Below are positions 32,646 through 40,715 of a DNA stretch of 64,000 nt, piece after piece. This DNA comes from Rhizobium phaseoli. GTDB taxonomy: Bacteria; Pseudomonadota; Alphaproteobacteria; Rhizobiales; Rhizobiaceae. Position 1 is the stretch's first letter; every line of letters begins with the position of its first letter. The translations under genes and the position numbers were made by a program. The notes beneath the pieces were generated by a model, which saw nothing but the letters and a program-made list of their open reading frames with translations, had not been told where the DNA came from and ran no database searches. The stretch is from assembly GCF_003985125.1 (NCBI RefSeq), contig NZ_ML133577.1:62001-126000 (forward strand). Direction: 5' to 3'.

Positions 32646-35002
32646 TGGACGGGCACGTATCGAAGAGACCGGTGGGGTTGGGCTCGTTTCGAGCAAAGTT
32701 CATCCTCGTCGTCGGCGGCGCCGTCCTCTTCGACCTGCTGGTCAGCGGTGGCCTGGCACTTTGGAACGTTCAGCGGCTGTCGCGCGATGCAACGCTCGAG
32801 GTCGGCCAGGGCCTTGAAGCCGCAAGTCAGGAATATATCCGCACCTATGCCGATTCGACCGCGGCCCAGGTGAATTTGCTCCTGCGGCAGGTCCATAACG
32901 ACGTCGACACTTTGGCAGGCGTGCTCCAGGCGCAGATCGACAATCCCGCCCGCAATTCCGATGTCGGTACGGCAATGGCCCGCACGTCCCCCGGCAGCGT
33001 CAGCCTGGTTTACGACGAAAAGGGGAAATGGTCTCAGAACGCGCCCGGCTCCGCTTCGGTCGTCAGCGTCTGGGGTTACCTGCTCGGACAGGACCACCAG
33101 CCGACGCCCGACATTGCTCGCGATATAGAGACAAGCGCGGTTCTCGACCTCGTCGCGCCGAGCCTGCTGCAGCATGGCGCCTCGAAGCTGCAGATGTATT
33201 ACATCGGATCGAAAGAACGGCCGATCTTCAGGACCGCGCCCTACACCGACCAGGCCCAGACCTTCGACCGGCTTTATCCCGGCCACAACGAGGCCAATTT
33301 CTGGGACTTCTTTTTCCCCGGACTTTACGAGTCCTGGCAGGGCTGGGCCAAGGATGGGAAAACGCGGCCGGTCGCCGAAGACATCACCCAGACGGCGCCT
33401 TATACGGATGCCATTACCGGCAAGCTGATCGTCAGCTTCTTTCATCCGCTCTGGACCGCCGACAGGAAGGATGTCGCCGGGACGGCCGGCGCCGATATTA
33501 CGCTCGACCAGCTCGCCCAGACCGTGGAAAACGTCAAAGTGGCGCAGTCCGGTTTCGGATTCCTGGCAATGTCCGACGGAAACGTGGTGGCAATCAACGC
33601 CACCGGCGAAAAGACACTCGGCCTGGTTTCGGCGAGCGGCGCGAGCGGAACCGGCGTGACCGGGCTGGAGCGCTCCCTGAAAGGAAGCTCACAGCCTGCG
33701 ATCGCGAAACTGGCGCTCGACCGCGAACAGGGCATTCAGCACCTGCTGTTGCAGCGGGACGGCAACGAAGTTCCCTATATCGTCATCGTCAAGAAGCTGC
33801 CGGCGACCAACCTCTGGTCCAGCGGCCCGGTTCGGCAAGAGGCGATGCTGCTTGGGGTGGTAGTGCCGGAGCGGGAAATCGACGCCTCCCTCTATGCCGC
33901 CCAGGCCAAGATTTCCGAGGCCACCAACCGGATCGTGATCTACCAGATCCTGGCAATCCTGATGTCGCTGCTGATCGTGACGATCGCCGTGTTTGCGGCT
34001 TCGAAGCGCATCACGAGCGGGATCAGCGCCCTTGCCGGTGCCGCCAAGCGGATCCAGGCACAGGACTATTCCGTCAGAGTGGCGATAACGAGCAAGGATG
34101 AGGTGGGCGCGGCCGGTGAAGCCTTCAATCGAATGGCCCAACAGATCAGCTACCACACCGAAAATCTCGAACAGCTCGTCGAGGAACGAACGGCCCAGAT
34201 CGAAGATGCGAAGGAGGAGATTTCGGCGCTGAACGCCCAGCTCCAGCGGGAAAACCGTCGGCTCGGAACGGAGCTCGCGGTCGCCAAGCAAATCCAGCTC
34301 ATGGTTCTGCCGCTGCAACAGGAGCTGGAAGACTTTCAGGATATCGAGATCGCAGCCTATATGCGGCCCGCGGAAGAGGTCGGCGGCGATTATTATGACG
34401 TCCTGAAGAACGGCAGGCGGTTGAAGATCGGCATCGGCGACGTCACCGGCCATGGGCTCGAGAGCGGCGTGCTGATGCTGATGGTCCAATCCGTCGCCCG
34501 CGCGCTGCAGGAAGCAGGCAACACCGACGCCGTCGAATTTCTGGCTAATCTGAACAGCGCCCTGTTCAAAAACATCGAGCGGACCAGGATCGACAAGCAT
34601 CTGACTCTCGCCTTTCTCGACTATGACGGCAAAGACATGATCCTGTCGGGGCAGCACGAGGAAGTCGTCATCGTGCGGGCAAACGGCGAGATTCAACGCA
34701 TCGACACCATGGATCTCGGCATCCCGATCGGGTTGGAAGCCGATATTTCCGCCTTCATCAAGACCCGGGAAATAGCGTTTGAGAAAGGCGACCTGATACT
34801 CCTGCATACCGATGGGGTGACGGAAGCCGAAAACGATGCAGGAGAACTGTTCGGCATCGAACGCCTGTGCAGGGAAGCGCTCCGCTTGAAGGATCAGAGC
34901 GCTGAGAAGGTCGTTTCGGAAATTGTCGCGACATTAATGCTCTTTATCGGATCGCAGAAGATCTACGACGACATCACGCTTCTCGCAGTGCGGCATAGGT
35001 GA
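32642..35002 (+). CDS. Membrane-bound PP2C/SpoIIE-type phosphatase with Cache sensor and HAMP
   Basis: A 786-residue receptor. Helix 1 (about 20-42, KFILVVGGAVLFDLLVSGGL), a periplasmic double-Cache-type sensor (about 45-425), helix 2 (about 428-452, YQILAILMSLLIVTIAVFA), a HAMP region (SKRITSGISALAGAAKRIQ), a coiled coil (ENLEQLVEERTAQIEDAKEEI), and then an SpoIIE/RsbU phosphatase. Metal-binding motifs are complete: GGDYYDV, IGDVTGHGLESGVLM, ILLHTDGVTEAEN and DDITLLAVR. It would dephosphorylate a STAS protein on an external cue. The start ATGATG overlaps the stop of the previous gene. The next gene begins 3 bp after its stop. Confidence 0.92.
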   Translation: MMDGHVSKRPVGLGSFRAKFILVVGGAVLFDLLVSGGLALWNVQRLSRDATLEVGQGLEAASQEYIRTYADSTAAQVNLLLRQVHNDVDTLAGVLQAQIDNPARNSDVGTAMARTSPGSVSLVYDEKGKWSQNAPGSASVVSVWGYLLGQDHQPTPDIARDIETSAVLDLVAPSLLQHGASKLQMYYIGSKERPIFRTAPYTDQAQTFDRLYPGHNEANFWDFFFPGLYESWQGWAKDGKTRPVAEDITQTAPYTDAITGKLIVSFFHPLWTADRKDVAGTAGADITLDQLAQTVENVKVAQSGFGFLAMSDGNVVAINATGEKTLGLVSASGASGTGVTGLERSLKGSSQPAIAKLALDREQGIQHLLLQRDGNEVPYIVIVKKLPATNLWSSGPVRQEAMLLGVVVPEREIDASLYAAQAKISEATNRIVIYQILAILMSLLIVTIAVFAASKRITSGISALAGAAKRIQAQDYSVRVAITSKDEVGAAGEAFNRMAQQISYHTENLEQLVEERTAQIEDAKEEISALNAQLQRENRRLGTELAVAKQIQLMVLPLQQELEDFQDIEIAAYMRPAEEVGGDYYDVLKNGRRLKIGIGDVTGHGLESGVLMLMVQSVARALQEAGNTDAVEFLANLNSALFKNIERTRIDKHLTLAFLDYDGKDMILSGQHEEVVIVRANGEIQRIDTMDLGIPIGLEADISAFIKTREIAFEKGDLILLHTDGVTEAENDAGELFGIERLCREALRLKDQSAEKVVSEIVATLMLFIGSQKIYDDITLLAVRHR

Positions 35003-35005
35003 GAC

Positions 35006-35566
35006 ATGACGGCCAAAATATACGGTCTCGAATCTCTGGTGGACATCAGCCTGGATTCAGGCGCTCGCCTCACGTTGAGCGATGGGCCGCTTCAGCTTGG
35101 TTGGCGGCATTCGGGAATGACGTCCGATTTCATCGCCGAGATCATGGCCCTGCCCTACTCCCGTTCGAGGAAGGATTACCTGCAGGCGCACCATGACATC
35201 GGATATCTCAGCAACGAGCTGATCGAAAACGCCGTCAAATTTCGACAGCCGGGCGAGATCCTGATCGAAGCCGGCATGGTCGAGGGAAGCTTTTTGATCA
35301 GGGTGCGGAACGCCATCGACAACGCGACATCGGCCCGCTTTCAGCAACTCCTGCAACGCCTGCAATCGAGGGAACCCGGCGTTCTGCTTCTTGAGCAAAT
35401 CGAAACCAACGCCATATCGTCAGCAGGCGGTTCCGGCCTCGGTTTGCTCACCCTTCTGAGTGATTACGATGCAAGAATGGCATGGACATTTGAAGAGAAT
35501 AACGACCAGCAGATCATACTGACGACGACGGCAGCTGTGGCGATGCCACCCTCCTCCAATTTGTGA
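35006..35566 (+). CDS. GHKL-type ATPase/kinase paired with a STAS protein (slr1658-like)
   Basis: A 186-residue protein with a more typical GHKL outline than 30976-31482. The N-box is in YLSNELIENAVKFRQPGEI with Asn and Glu preserved, and GGSGLGLLTLLSDY makes a G2-type Gly box. The fold is that of small serine kinases/anti-sigma-like regulators that phosphorylate STAS partners, as in the slr1658 group known from cyanobacteria (named from memory). It lies between the PP2C phosphatase and the STAS gene, so kinase, phosphatase and substrate are contiguous. The ATG lies 3 bp after the phosphatase stop. Confidence 0.75.
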   Translation: MTAKIYGLESLVDISLDSGARLTLSDGPLQLGWRHSGMTSDFIAEIMALPYSRSRKDYLQAHHDIGYLSNELIENAVKFRQPGEILIEAGMVEGSFLIRVRNAIDNATSARFQQLLQRLQSREPGVLLLEQIETNAISSAGGSGLGLLTLLSDYDARMAWTFEENNDQQIILTTTAAVAMPPSSNL

Positions 35567-35573
35567 GCCAAGA

Positions 35574-35912
35574 ATGGAAATCAGCGACGAAAATTTCCGC
35601 GTATGGGCGGAGAAGAATGAAGTCTATTTCGACGGCGTGTTCCGCCTGGCGGGACCCGATGCCTACGCACCGATTTATTCATTGATAGCAACCCTCCTTC
35701 ACGAGGGGCACCAGCAGGTGACCTTCGACCTGACCGGTCTCGAATTCCTCAATTCGTCGGGGATCAATCTCCTGGCGAAATTGACGATCGAAGCCAGAAA
35801 AATGGGCGACCTCCTGCTCATTGTGAAAGGCACCAACCAACATCCGTGGCAGGCAAAATCGCTGCCGAATCTCAAGAAGCTGCATCCGCTGCTCGAATTG
35901 CGCCTGGCGTGA
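35574..35912 (+). CDS. STAS-domain anti-sigma-factor-antagonist-like protein (slr1659-like)
   Basis: A 112-residue protein of the STAS fold. The segment VTFDLTGLEFLNSSGINLLAKLTI carries the phospho-acceptor Ser (NSSG) followed by the usual helix. The remainder (LLLIVKGTNQHPWQAKSLPNLKKLHPLLELRL) is longer in the last helix than SpoIIAA. Its partner kinase lies directly upstream and the PP2C phosphatase two genes upstream, so it should be the substrate of both. It ends the operon; a rhizobial palindromic element (35965-36059) follows. Confidence 0.85.
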   Translation: MEISDENFRVWAEKNEVYFDGVFRLAGPDAYAPIYSLIATLLHEGHQQVTFDLTGLEFLNSSGINLLAKLTIEARKMGDLLLIVKGTNQHPWQAKSLPNLKKLHPLLELRLA

Positions 35913-35964
35913 GTTAGGGTGAAGCCGATTTCGGCCAGGAGTGTGAGGTGACGACGACCACCCC

Positions 35965-36059
35965 ACCTCCGTCATACCAGGCATTAAGCCGAGCATACAA
36001 GCCGCACCCATCAGCCTACGGCATGGGTCCTCGGGTCAAGCCCCTGGAATGACGGAGGT
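35965..36059. repeat. Palindromic intergenic element, 'gtcatacc/tgacggaggt' type
   Basis: The 95-bp element has inverted ends: acctccgtcataccaggc (35965-35982) and gcccctggaatgacggaggt (36040-36059). Between them is 'tgggtcctcgggtcaagcc'. This differs from the element at 1554 and 62329. It marks the end of the partner-switching operon. Confidence 0.65.
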
Positions 36060-36497
36060 AGACGTTGGCGCCTCGCCAAACTCCAGCATTCTACAAGACA
36101 CGCGAGGTCGCGGATGGTTCGTCAAGCCAGCCTATGGGATGCTTTCCCGGGCCGGCATAGTCACCCTCATCTTGTCCTCGCGTCCAACCATGGGCATGTC
36201 GGAATGCGCGACCTAATCTGCGGACACGGGCTATCTCCATGGCAGTGCGTGCTGCTTAGCCGGCGCGATCCCTCACCCAACCGGATGATTGGAATCACTG
36301 GTCCGGACTATAGTTTAGAGCAGGTTTCCGGCGACTCCGTGCGAGATGTCGTCGATTGGGGCTCGATCTTCGCGACGAACTCTTTTTTAGAGAGCATGCC
36401 CGAGCAAGTAGATGTGGCTGATGTAAAGGAGCCTTCATGGCTAGAGCAGCCTTGATCGGTCCGCAGGCTCATCGGTCGATGTTCCAAAGGCAACGAC
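36060..36497. other. Intergenic stretch without a convincing gene
   Basis: There is an open frame at 36114-36455, but its protein (MVRQASLWDAFPGRHSHPHL...) has no coding-like features and no ribosome-binding site. The G+C content is lower than nearby. It may be decayed DNA or contain regulatory sequence for the following esterase-like gene. Confidence 0.4.
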
Positions 36498-37436
36498 ATG
36501 CGCAAAACAGTAGCAGTCGGCCTGGCCGCCTTGATCACCCTGTATTTTGTTGGCGGCGTGAGCGCGAGACATGAGATCTTTCCTTGGCCGCAGCTTTCCG
36601 CGCTGAGGAAAATGGTTGGCGGCGAGAAGCCGGCGCCGCCAAGCCGTTATACATTCGACGACAAGGAACGTCTCATCGGGGATGAATCGAAAACACCGGT
36701 GGCCTGCCCGGCGCAAACAGATCGAACTGCTGTCTTGCTGCTTCTTGGCCAATCGAACGCGGCCAACGACGGAGGGCAACGGCACCGGTCAGAGTATGGC
36801 GCTCGCGTCGTAAACGCCTTTGACGGACGGTGCTTCATCGCAGCGTCGCCGCTTCTTGGCTCGACCGATACCAAGGGAGAGTATTGGACGCTGCTCGGAA
36901 ACGAATTGATCGCATCGGGACAACATGACAGCGTCATCCTCGCACCTCTCGCCTATTCCGGATCTGAGGTCGCCCGATGGGCGGCAGGCGGTGACCTCAA
37001 CGCTGTGCTGATCGACACGATGAAACAGCTTCAGGCTTCCGGCTATCGGGTAACGAGCGTCCTCTGGGTGCAAGGAGAGAAAGACCTCGTTATCGGCACC
37101 ACTGCCGAGGCCTATCGGGAATATTTCCTGTCGATGGTCGACACTTTGCACCAGCACGGCATCGAGGCACCCGTTTACATTTCGATCGCATCGAAATGCC
37201 TTGAACCGAGCAACGGCGGCTTCAAGGAGCATATTCCAGATAATCCGATCGTACGGGCGCAACTGTCCCTGTCAAAAAGCGGCCACGGTATCCGAGAGGG
37301 CATAAATTCTGACGCGTTACTCAATGGAGACGACCGCTACGACGATTGCCATATCGGGGGCACAGGGGCGGAGAAAGTCTCGCAGGCCTGGTTGAACCTG
37401 CTGCGCGGCGATGGCCGCCTGCAAACCTCGCGATAG
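36498..37436 (+). CDS. SASA/SGNH-hydrolase-like carbohydrate esterase
   Basis: A 312-residue secreted protein with a signal anchor (MRKTVAVGLAALITLYFVGG). The catalytic Ser lies in LLLLGQSNAANDG, the hallmark of sialate-O-acetylesterase-like (SASA, CE6) enzymes. Block III is LWVQGEKDLVIG, and the C-terminal Asp-His pair is DDCHIGGTGAEK. So the active site is complete in the SGNH-like order. It may remove acetyl groups from a surface or plant polysaccharide. It is alone in the region; G+C is lower than in the neighbouring operons, suggesting an accessory gene. The start has no strong ribosome-binding site (GGCAACGAC). Confidence 0.78.
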   Translation: MRKTVAVGLAALITLYFVGGVSARHEIFPWPQLSALRKMVGGEKPAPPSRYTFDDKERLIGDESKTPVACPAQTDRTAVLLLLGQSNAANDGGQRHRSEYGARVVNAFDGRCFIAASPLLGSTDTKGEYWTLLGNELIASGQHDSVILAPLAYSGSEVARWAAGGDLNAVLIDTMKQLQASGYRVTSVLWVQGEKDLVIGTTAEAYREYFLSMVDTLHQHGIEAPVYISIASKCLEPSNGGFKEHIPDNPIVRAQLSLSKSGHGIREGINSDALLNGDDRYDDCHIGGTGAEKVSQAWLNLLRGDGRLQTSR

Positions 37437-37770
37437 TCTTCTCCGAGATTTCGCGCCTTCGCGATTTACGCCGCCTGGTGACGAAAATCAAAAGCACTAT
37501 TCCACCGTAAGCGTTCCGGCCCCCTTGGAGTATTTCTTCCCTCCAAGCGAATTGATCGTTGCGCATTTTTCCTTATCGAAATGCGCCGGATGCGAAGGCC
37601 ACCATAATGAGGCCAGAAACCGTGATCGCTTTCGTCGTCCACTCCTTCTTCCCAAGCTGCGTCTGCCGAAACCGGGGAGCACGGCGGACATCGATACAAC
37701 AGACTTATCTCGAGGTTCAGACTTGCTGGGGCCTGCCCCGTTCCGCGAGCGCGGTGAGCGCCGGACGCAA

Positions 37771-37794
37771 AAAATGCCCCGCCGAGACGGGGCA
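37771..37794 (-). terminator. Terminator-like hairpin (minus strand)
   Basis: The stem TGCCCCG/CGGGGCA (37775-37781, 37788-37794) is followed on the minus strand by ATTTTTT. The T-run makes it a good intrinsic terminator for a leftward transcript; no annotated leftward gene lies to its right, so a small RNA is possible. Confidence 0.55.
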
Positions 37795-37826
37795 AGTTCT
37801 GGCAACGAACCACACGGAGGAACACC

Positions 37827-37910
37827 GTGCGATCCTACTGTTTCAACGAGAAGGGTGCCTGCAAGGTTCCGGTACGGTCTCGGACTGAGGGTCGCCACTC
37901 GCACCAGTGA
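37827..37910 (+). CDS. Possible 27-residue small protein
   Basis: A short frame from a GTG with GGAGGAACACC just upstream: MRSYCFNEKGACKVPVRSRT then EGRHSHQ. It has two Cys, many basic residues and no membrane segment. It lies between two GCCCCG-type hairpins. The strong ribosome-binding site is the main support; a coding role is unproven. Confidence 0.3.
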   Translation: MRSYCFNEKGACKVPVRSRTEGRHSHQ

Positions 37911-37970
37911 TTCCTTTGGTTAGGTCGCGTGCGAAGCCTTTCTGCGGTACCGGAGTCCCAATAAGCGAAA

Positions 37971-37989
37971 CGCCCCGCCAGGACGGGGC
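37971..37989. terminator. GCCCCG hairpin after the small frame
   Basis: Stem GCCCCG (37972-37977), loop ccagga, CGGGGC (37984-37989), followed on the plus strand by atttcg. It is weaker than the hairpin at 37771 and nearly the same sequence. It could end a rightward transcript. Confidence 0.4.
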
Positions 37990-38298
37990 ATTTCGTACTC
38001 CCGCATTAATCAGCGATGCCGCGCGGAGGGGCGCGGCAGGTTGAAGGATGACAGAGTTCGCAAAATCTTCAATTTACCTGAACTTATTAATCCTCTGCTG
38101 GACCTGCTAGGAGAGATCGGCCGCGACGATGGCCGCGAGCACGCGGGCGGTCAGGAGCGGCTGCGTGGATTAGGACCATAGACGGTACCCCGAACCGGAC
38201 CTCAGTCCGATGTGCGAGGCGCGATAGCAATCTATCTTTCGTGTCAGCTCACGTCGTGCGGTTGCACGGCAATTGATGGTCCCGTTCGGAGGAAAACC

Positions 38299-38955
38299 AT
38301 GCGGATAGCAACCCTAGTGTCCTTGGCCGCGCTTTCGCTGGCAGTTGCAGCAAGCCCGGCAACGATTGTCGGGCTCGACATGGCTGCACTTGCAAAGGAC
38401 GGTGGCAACGGCGGCGGCAATGGTGGCGGGGGCGGCGGCGGCAACGGCGGCGGCAACGGAAACGGTGGCAGCCATAACAGCGGTTCCGATCATGGAAACT
38501 CCAAATCGCAATCCGATCATGGAAGCTCCAAATCGCAATCAGTGAGAGGCAAGTCATCAGAGGCGCCGGGCAAATCCAAATCCGACAAGACGGACACCGC
38601 GACCAGCAAGAAAGAGAAGAACCTTTCGGCGCAAATGGCCGGCCTGAATTCCTTGAAGCGGAATTACCGGGCGCTGATGCACACATCGGACCCGCGCATG
38701 GCCGCCATCTCAGCCTATGCGGTGGCTTATGCCCAGTATGAAATCGACAACGGCATCGAGCCCGCGGCCGACGATCCCGTGCTGGGCGATCGGGCGCTGG
38801 AGGATGCCTTGGCTTCCGCAACCAAGACCGGCGAGGTCAGCCCGGCGGTCCTGGACAGAGCCAAGACCATTCTCGGGGTTGGCGACGCCGACGGCAAGAT
38901 TGATCAGATCCGCACCTCGCTCGAGAACGCCGCGTCGACGACGTCAGATGAATAG
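38299..38955 (+). CDS. Secreted Gly/Asn-rich repeat protein of unknown function
   Basis: A 218-residue protein. A signal peptide (MRIATLVSLAALSLAVAASPA) is followed by a Gly-Asn run (GGNGGGNGGGGGGGNGGGNG), then a Ser/His segment with a 9-residue tandem unit (SDHGNSKSQ, SDHGSSKSQ; 27-bp DNA repeat at about 38488-38541) and a Lys-rich linker. The C-terminal 100 residues look folded and helical (SLKRNYRALMHTSDPRMAAI, DDPVLGDRALEDALASA). It is probably periplasmic or extracellular. CGGAGGAAAACC precedes the ATG. Function unknown. Confidence 0.7.
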   Translation: MRIATLVSLAALSLAVAASPATIVGLDMAALAKDGGNGGGNGGGGGGGNGGGNGNGGSHNSGSDHGNSKSQSDHGSSKSQSVRGKSSEAPGKSKSDKTDTATSKKEKNLSAQMAGLNSLKRNYRALMHTSDPRMAAISAYAVAYAQYEIDNGIEPAADDPVLGDRALEDALASATKTGEVSPAVLDRAKTILGVGDADGKIDQIRTSLENAASTTSDE

Positions 38956-39013
38956 CCACGAGTGAGTTGCGAGCGGTGCGAAGCCACCGGAATAGCTTCG
39001 CACCGAACTATAG

Positions 39014-39056
39014 GAGCATTTCCGATTTTGTTTGAGTTCGGAAATGCTCTATTTTT
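39014..39056 (+). terminator. Rho-independent terminator
   Basis: A perfect 12-bp stem GAGCATTTCCGA/TCGGAAATGCTC (39014-39025, 39038-39049) is followed by TATTTTTTT. It lies 60 bp past the stop of the Gly-rich gene and should end its transcript. Confidence 0.85.
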
Positions 39057-39101
39057 TTGCGCTTTTTAGACGTCTTTCCCGGAACCGGGCTTCAGAATCA
39101 A

Positions 39102-39149
39102 GGTTAGAGCGGTTCTGCGCTGAAAGCGCAGAACCGCTCTAACCTTTTT
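39102..39149 (+). terminator. Perfect 20-bp hairpin before the LysE gene
   Basis: GGTTAGAGCGGTTCTGCGCT, loop gaa, AGCGCAGAACCGCTCTAACC, followed by TTTTTC. All 20 bases pair. It looks like a second terminator or a mobile palindrome, 94 bp upstream of the LysE start. Confidence 0.7.
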
Positions 39150-39242
39150 CGTTTGACCCAATTTCAAAAATTGCTCCAGCATCCGGCCGCAGAGTGTTAT
39201 CGAAGCGAGCGCTTCCGCATCCCAATTTCGATCGAGACCGCA

Positions 39243-39905
39243 ATGGCAAATGCTTCGGCTTTTTTCACTTTTCTCCTTGCGCTGACGGTGCTGCAGATCA
39301 CGCCGGGGCCGGACATGATGCTGATCATGGCGCGCGGTGTCGGGCAAGGTCGCAAGGTGGCGCTGCTAGCCGTCGTCGGCATGATTTTCGTTTCGGGTGT
39401 CGTACAGGTTGGATTGCTGGTGCTCGGGCTCGCCTCGCTGCTGAGCGCTTATCCGGCTGCGCTGATAATGCTGCAATGGATAGGGGCGATCTATCTGATC
39501 TATCTCGGCGGCAGGATGATATGGGGAAGCTTCAGGAAGCATTCCGGCGCCGCGCTCAAGGTCAAGCCGGCATCGGCGTGGCAGGCGGTGCGCGAGGGGG
39601 CTTTCAACAATCTGACCAACCCCAAGTCCCTGCTCTTCATGTTCGCCTTCCTGCCGCAGTTCGTCGATCCTGCGGCAGGGCCGGTGTGGCTCCAGCTTCT
39701 CATTCTGGGTTCAATCCAGAAACTGATGGGATTGCTTTCGCTGGGATCGGTTGCGCTTGCGGCCGGATCCGTCGGTCATTTCCTTTATCGCTGGCCGCAG
39801 TTGCTGGGATGGCAGGAGCGGTTCACCGGCCTGGTGATGATCGCCCTCGGCATCAGGCTTCTTCTGTCCGGCCATTCGGGTCCGGCTCCGGCTGCCGCGC
39901 GATAA
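39243..39905 (+). CDS. LysE/RhtB family translocator
   Basis: A 220-residue amino-acid exporter of the LysE/RhtB family. It has six hydrophobic helices and the signature FLLALTVLQITPGPDMMLIMARGVGQGRKVAL near the N-terminus. GAIYLIYLGGRMIWGSF and the NPKSLLFMFAFLPQFVDP motif in the middle follow. The ATG at 39243 opens this conserved block; the frame upstream is only the hairpin. Such exporters move amino acids or related metabolites outward. It is convergent with the unknown gene at 39910-40683, only 4 bp from its end. Confidence 0.9.
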   Translation: MANASAFFTFLLALTVLQITPGPDMMLIMARGVGQGRKVALLAVVGMIFVSGVVQVGLLVLGLASLLSAYPAALIMLQWIGAIYLIYLGGRMIWGSFRKHSGAALKVKPASAWQAVREGAFNNLTNPKSLLFMFAFLPQFVDPAAGPVWLQLLILGSIQKLMGLLSLGSVALAAGSVGHFLYRWPQLLGWQERFTGLVMIALGIRLLLSGHSGPAPAAAR

Positions 39906-39909
39906 GCGC

Positions 39910-40683
39910 TCAAACAGATCGCATGAGAGCGTGCATCTCCGCGAACACGTCGAAAAATTGTTCTCTCATGCTGTCAAAGGCGGACGGCAAAAAAATATTG
40001 TCGCCGACCCTTGCTTCAAAACGATAGTCATCGAACGTATCTCTGGCGTGTCGCTGCAATGAGCCGGAAATCTTCTTTCCACCCCTTTCGACACTGTAAC
40101 TGCTTGACTGCTCCGAATCCGGACTCGTGAAACGGGTTTTAATGAATTCACATTGCAGTCCGATAAGTGCTGCCGGCACGTATCTTCGCCCCAAGAAAAT
40201 TGCGATACAGTCTCCTCCCGCTGTTTGAATGAGCGCTTCGTCGCAATTTGGATGGATGTGTATTCTGTATTGGAAATGCGGGGGCAGTCCGCTCATGGGC
40301 TCCGCCCATGCTCCGTAAATGGAACGTATATGTTGAAATCGTCTCATCTGGGATTCCGGGTCGTGACCTGGAATGTCGCGCTCATAAAAGCGAGCATTGA
40401 AACGATGAATAGCTCGGGTAATCTCTATTCTCTCGATCAGATCCGGGCTACTAGTTTCCTGCCAGCCGTCGAACTTGAGTTGATCCGCAGCTCTGCCTAT
40501 CCCTGAACACAATAAGATCTCCATTGCGCTCTCGAAGACCTTCGTCTCTTGATCCGAGAGACCCTTATAGTCGGGGCGCTCGACAGAGGGCGGCCGATAT
40601 CGCAGCACCGGTTCGAACGGCTTTCGATGCCTTTCCAGCTCACTCAAGCGCTGCAATATCCTGTAGACTTCTTGCCTATCCAT
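39910..40683 (-). CDS. Hypothetical protein
   Basis: A 257-residue protein that I do not recognise. It is mostly soluble, with an N-terminal helical region (MDRQEVYRILQRLSELERHRK) and later beta-rich parts (FQYRIHIHPNCDEALIQTAGGDCIAIFLG; VGDNIFLPSAF). There is no signal peptide and no membrane helix. G+C is visibly lower than in the neighbouring MHYT gene, so it may be acquired. The ATG at 40683 is favoured over a TTG at 40719 because GGAGGT lies directly upstream. It begins 33 bp after the end of the MHYT-GGDEF-EAL gene on the same strand. Confidence 0.6.
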   Translation of the reverse strand: MDRQEVYRILQRLSELERHRKPFEPVLRYRPPSVERPDYKGLSDQETKVFESAMEILLCSGIGRAADQLKFDGWQETSSPDLIERIEITRAIHRFNARFYERDIPGHDPESQMRRFQHIRSIYGAWAEPMSGLPPHFQYRIHIHPNCDEALIQTAGGDCIAIFLGRRYVPAALIGLQCEFIKTRFTSPDSEQSSSYSVERGGKKISGSLQRHARDTFDDYRFEARVGDNIFLPSAFDSMREQFFDVFAEMHALMRSV

Positions 40684-40715
40684 CGGCACCTCCGCCTTTA
40701 CAGTAACGGTTTCGG

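Larger units (their letters stand above)
37437..38298. other. Long intergenic region with paired hairpins
   Basis: About 860 bp without a supported protein gene apart from the possible 27-residue frame listed separately. Two similar GCCCCG hairpins (37775-37794, 37972-37989) flank 180 bp and may bound a small transcript. The remainder shows nothing I recognise. Confidence 0.45.

Noticed and set aside
36114..36455. A 113-codon open frame before the esterase-like gene
   Set aside because: No ribosome-binding site, no recognisable domain, and composition like the surrounding intergenic DNA.
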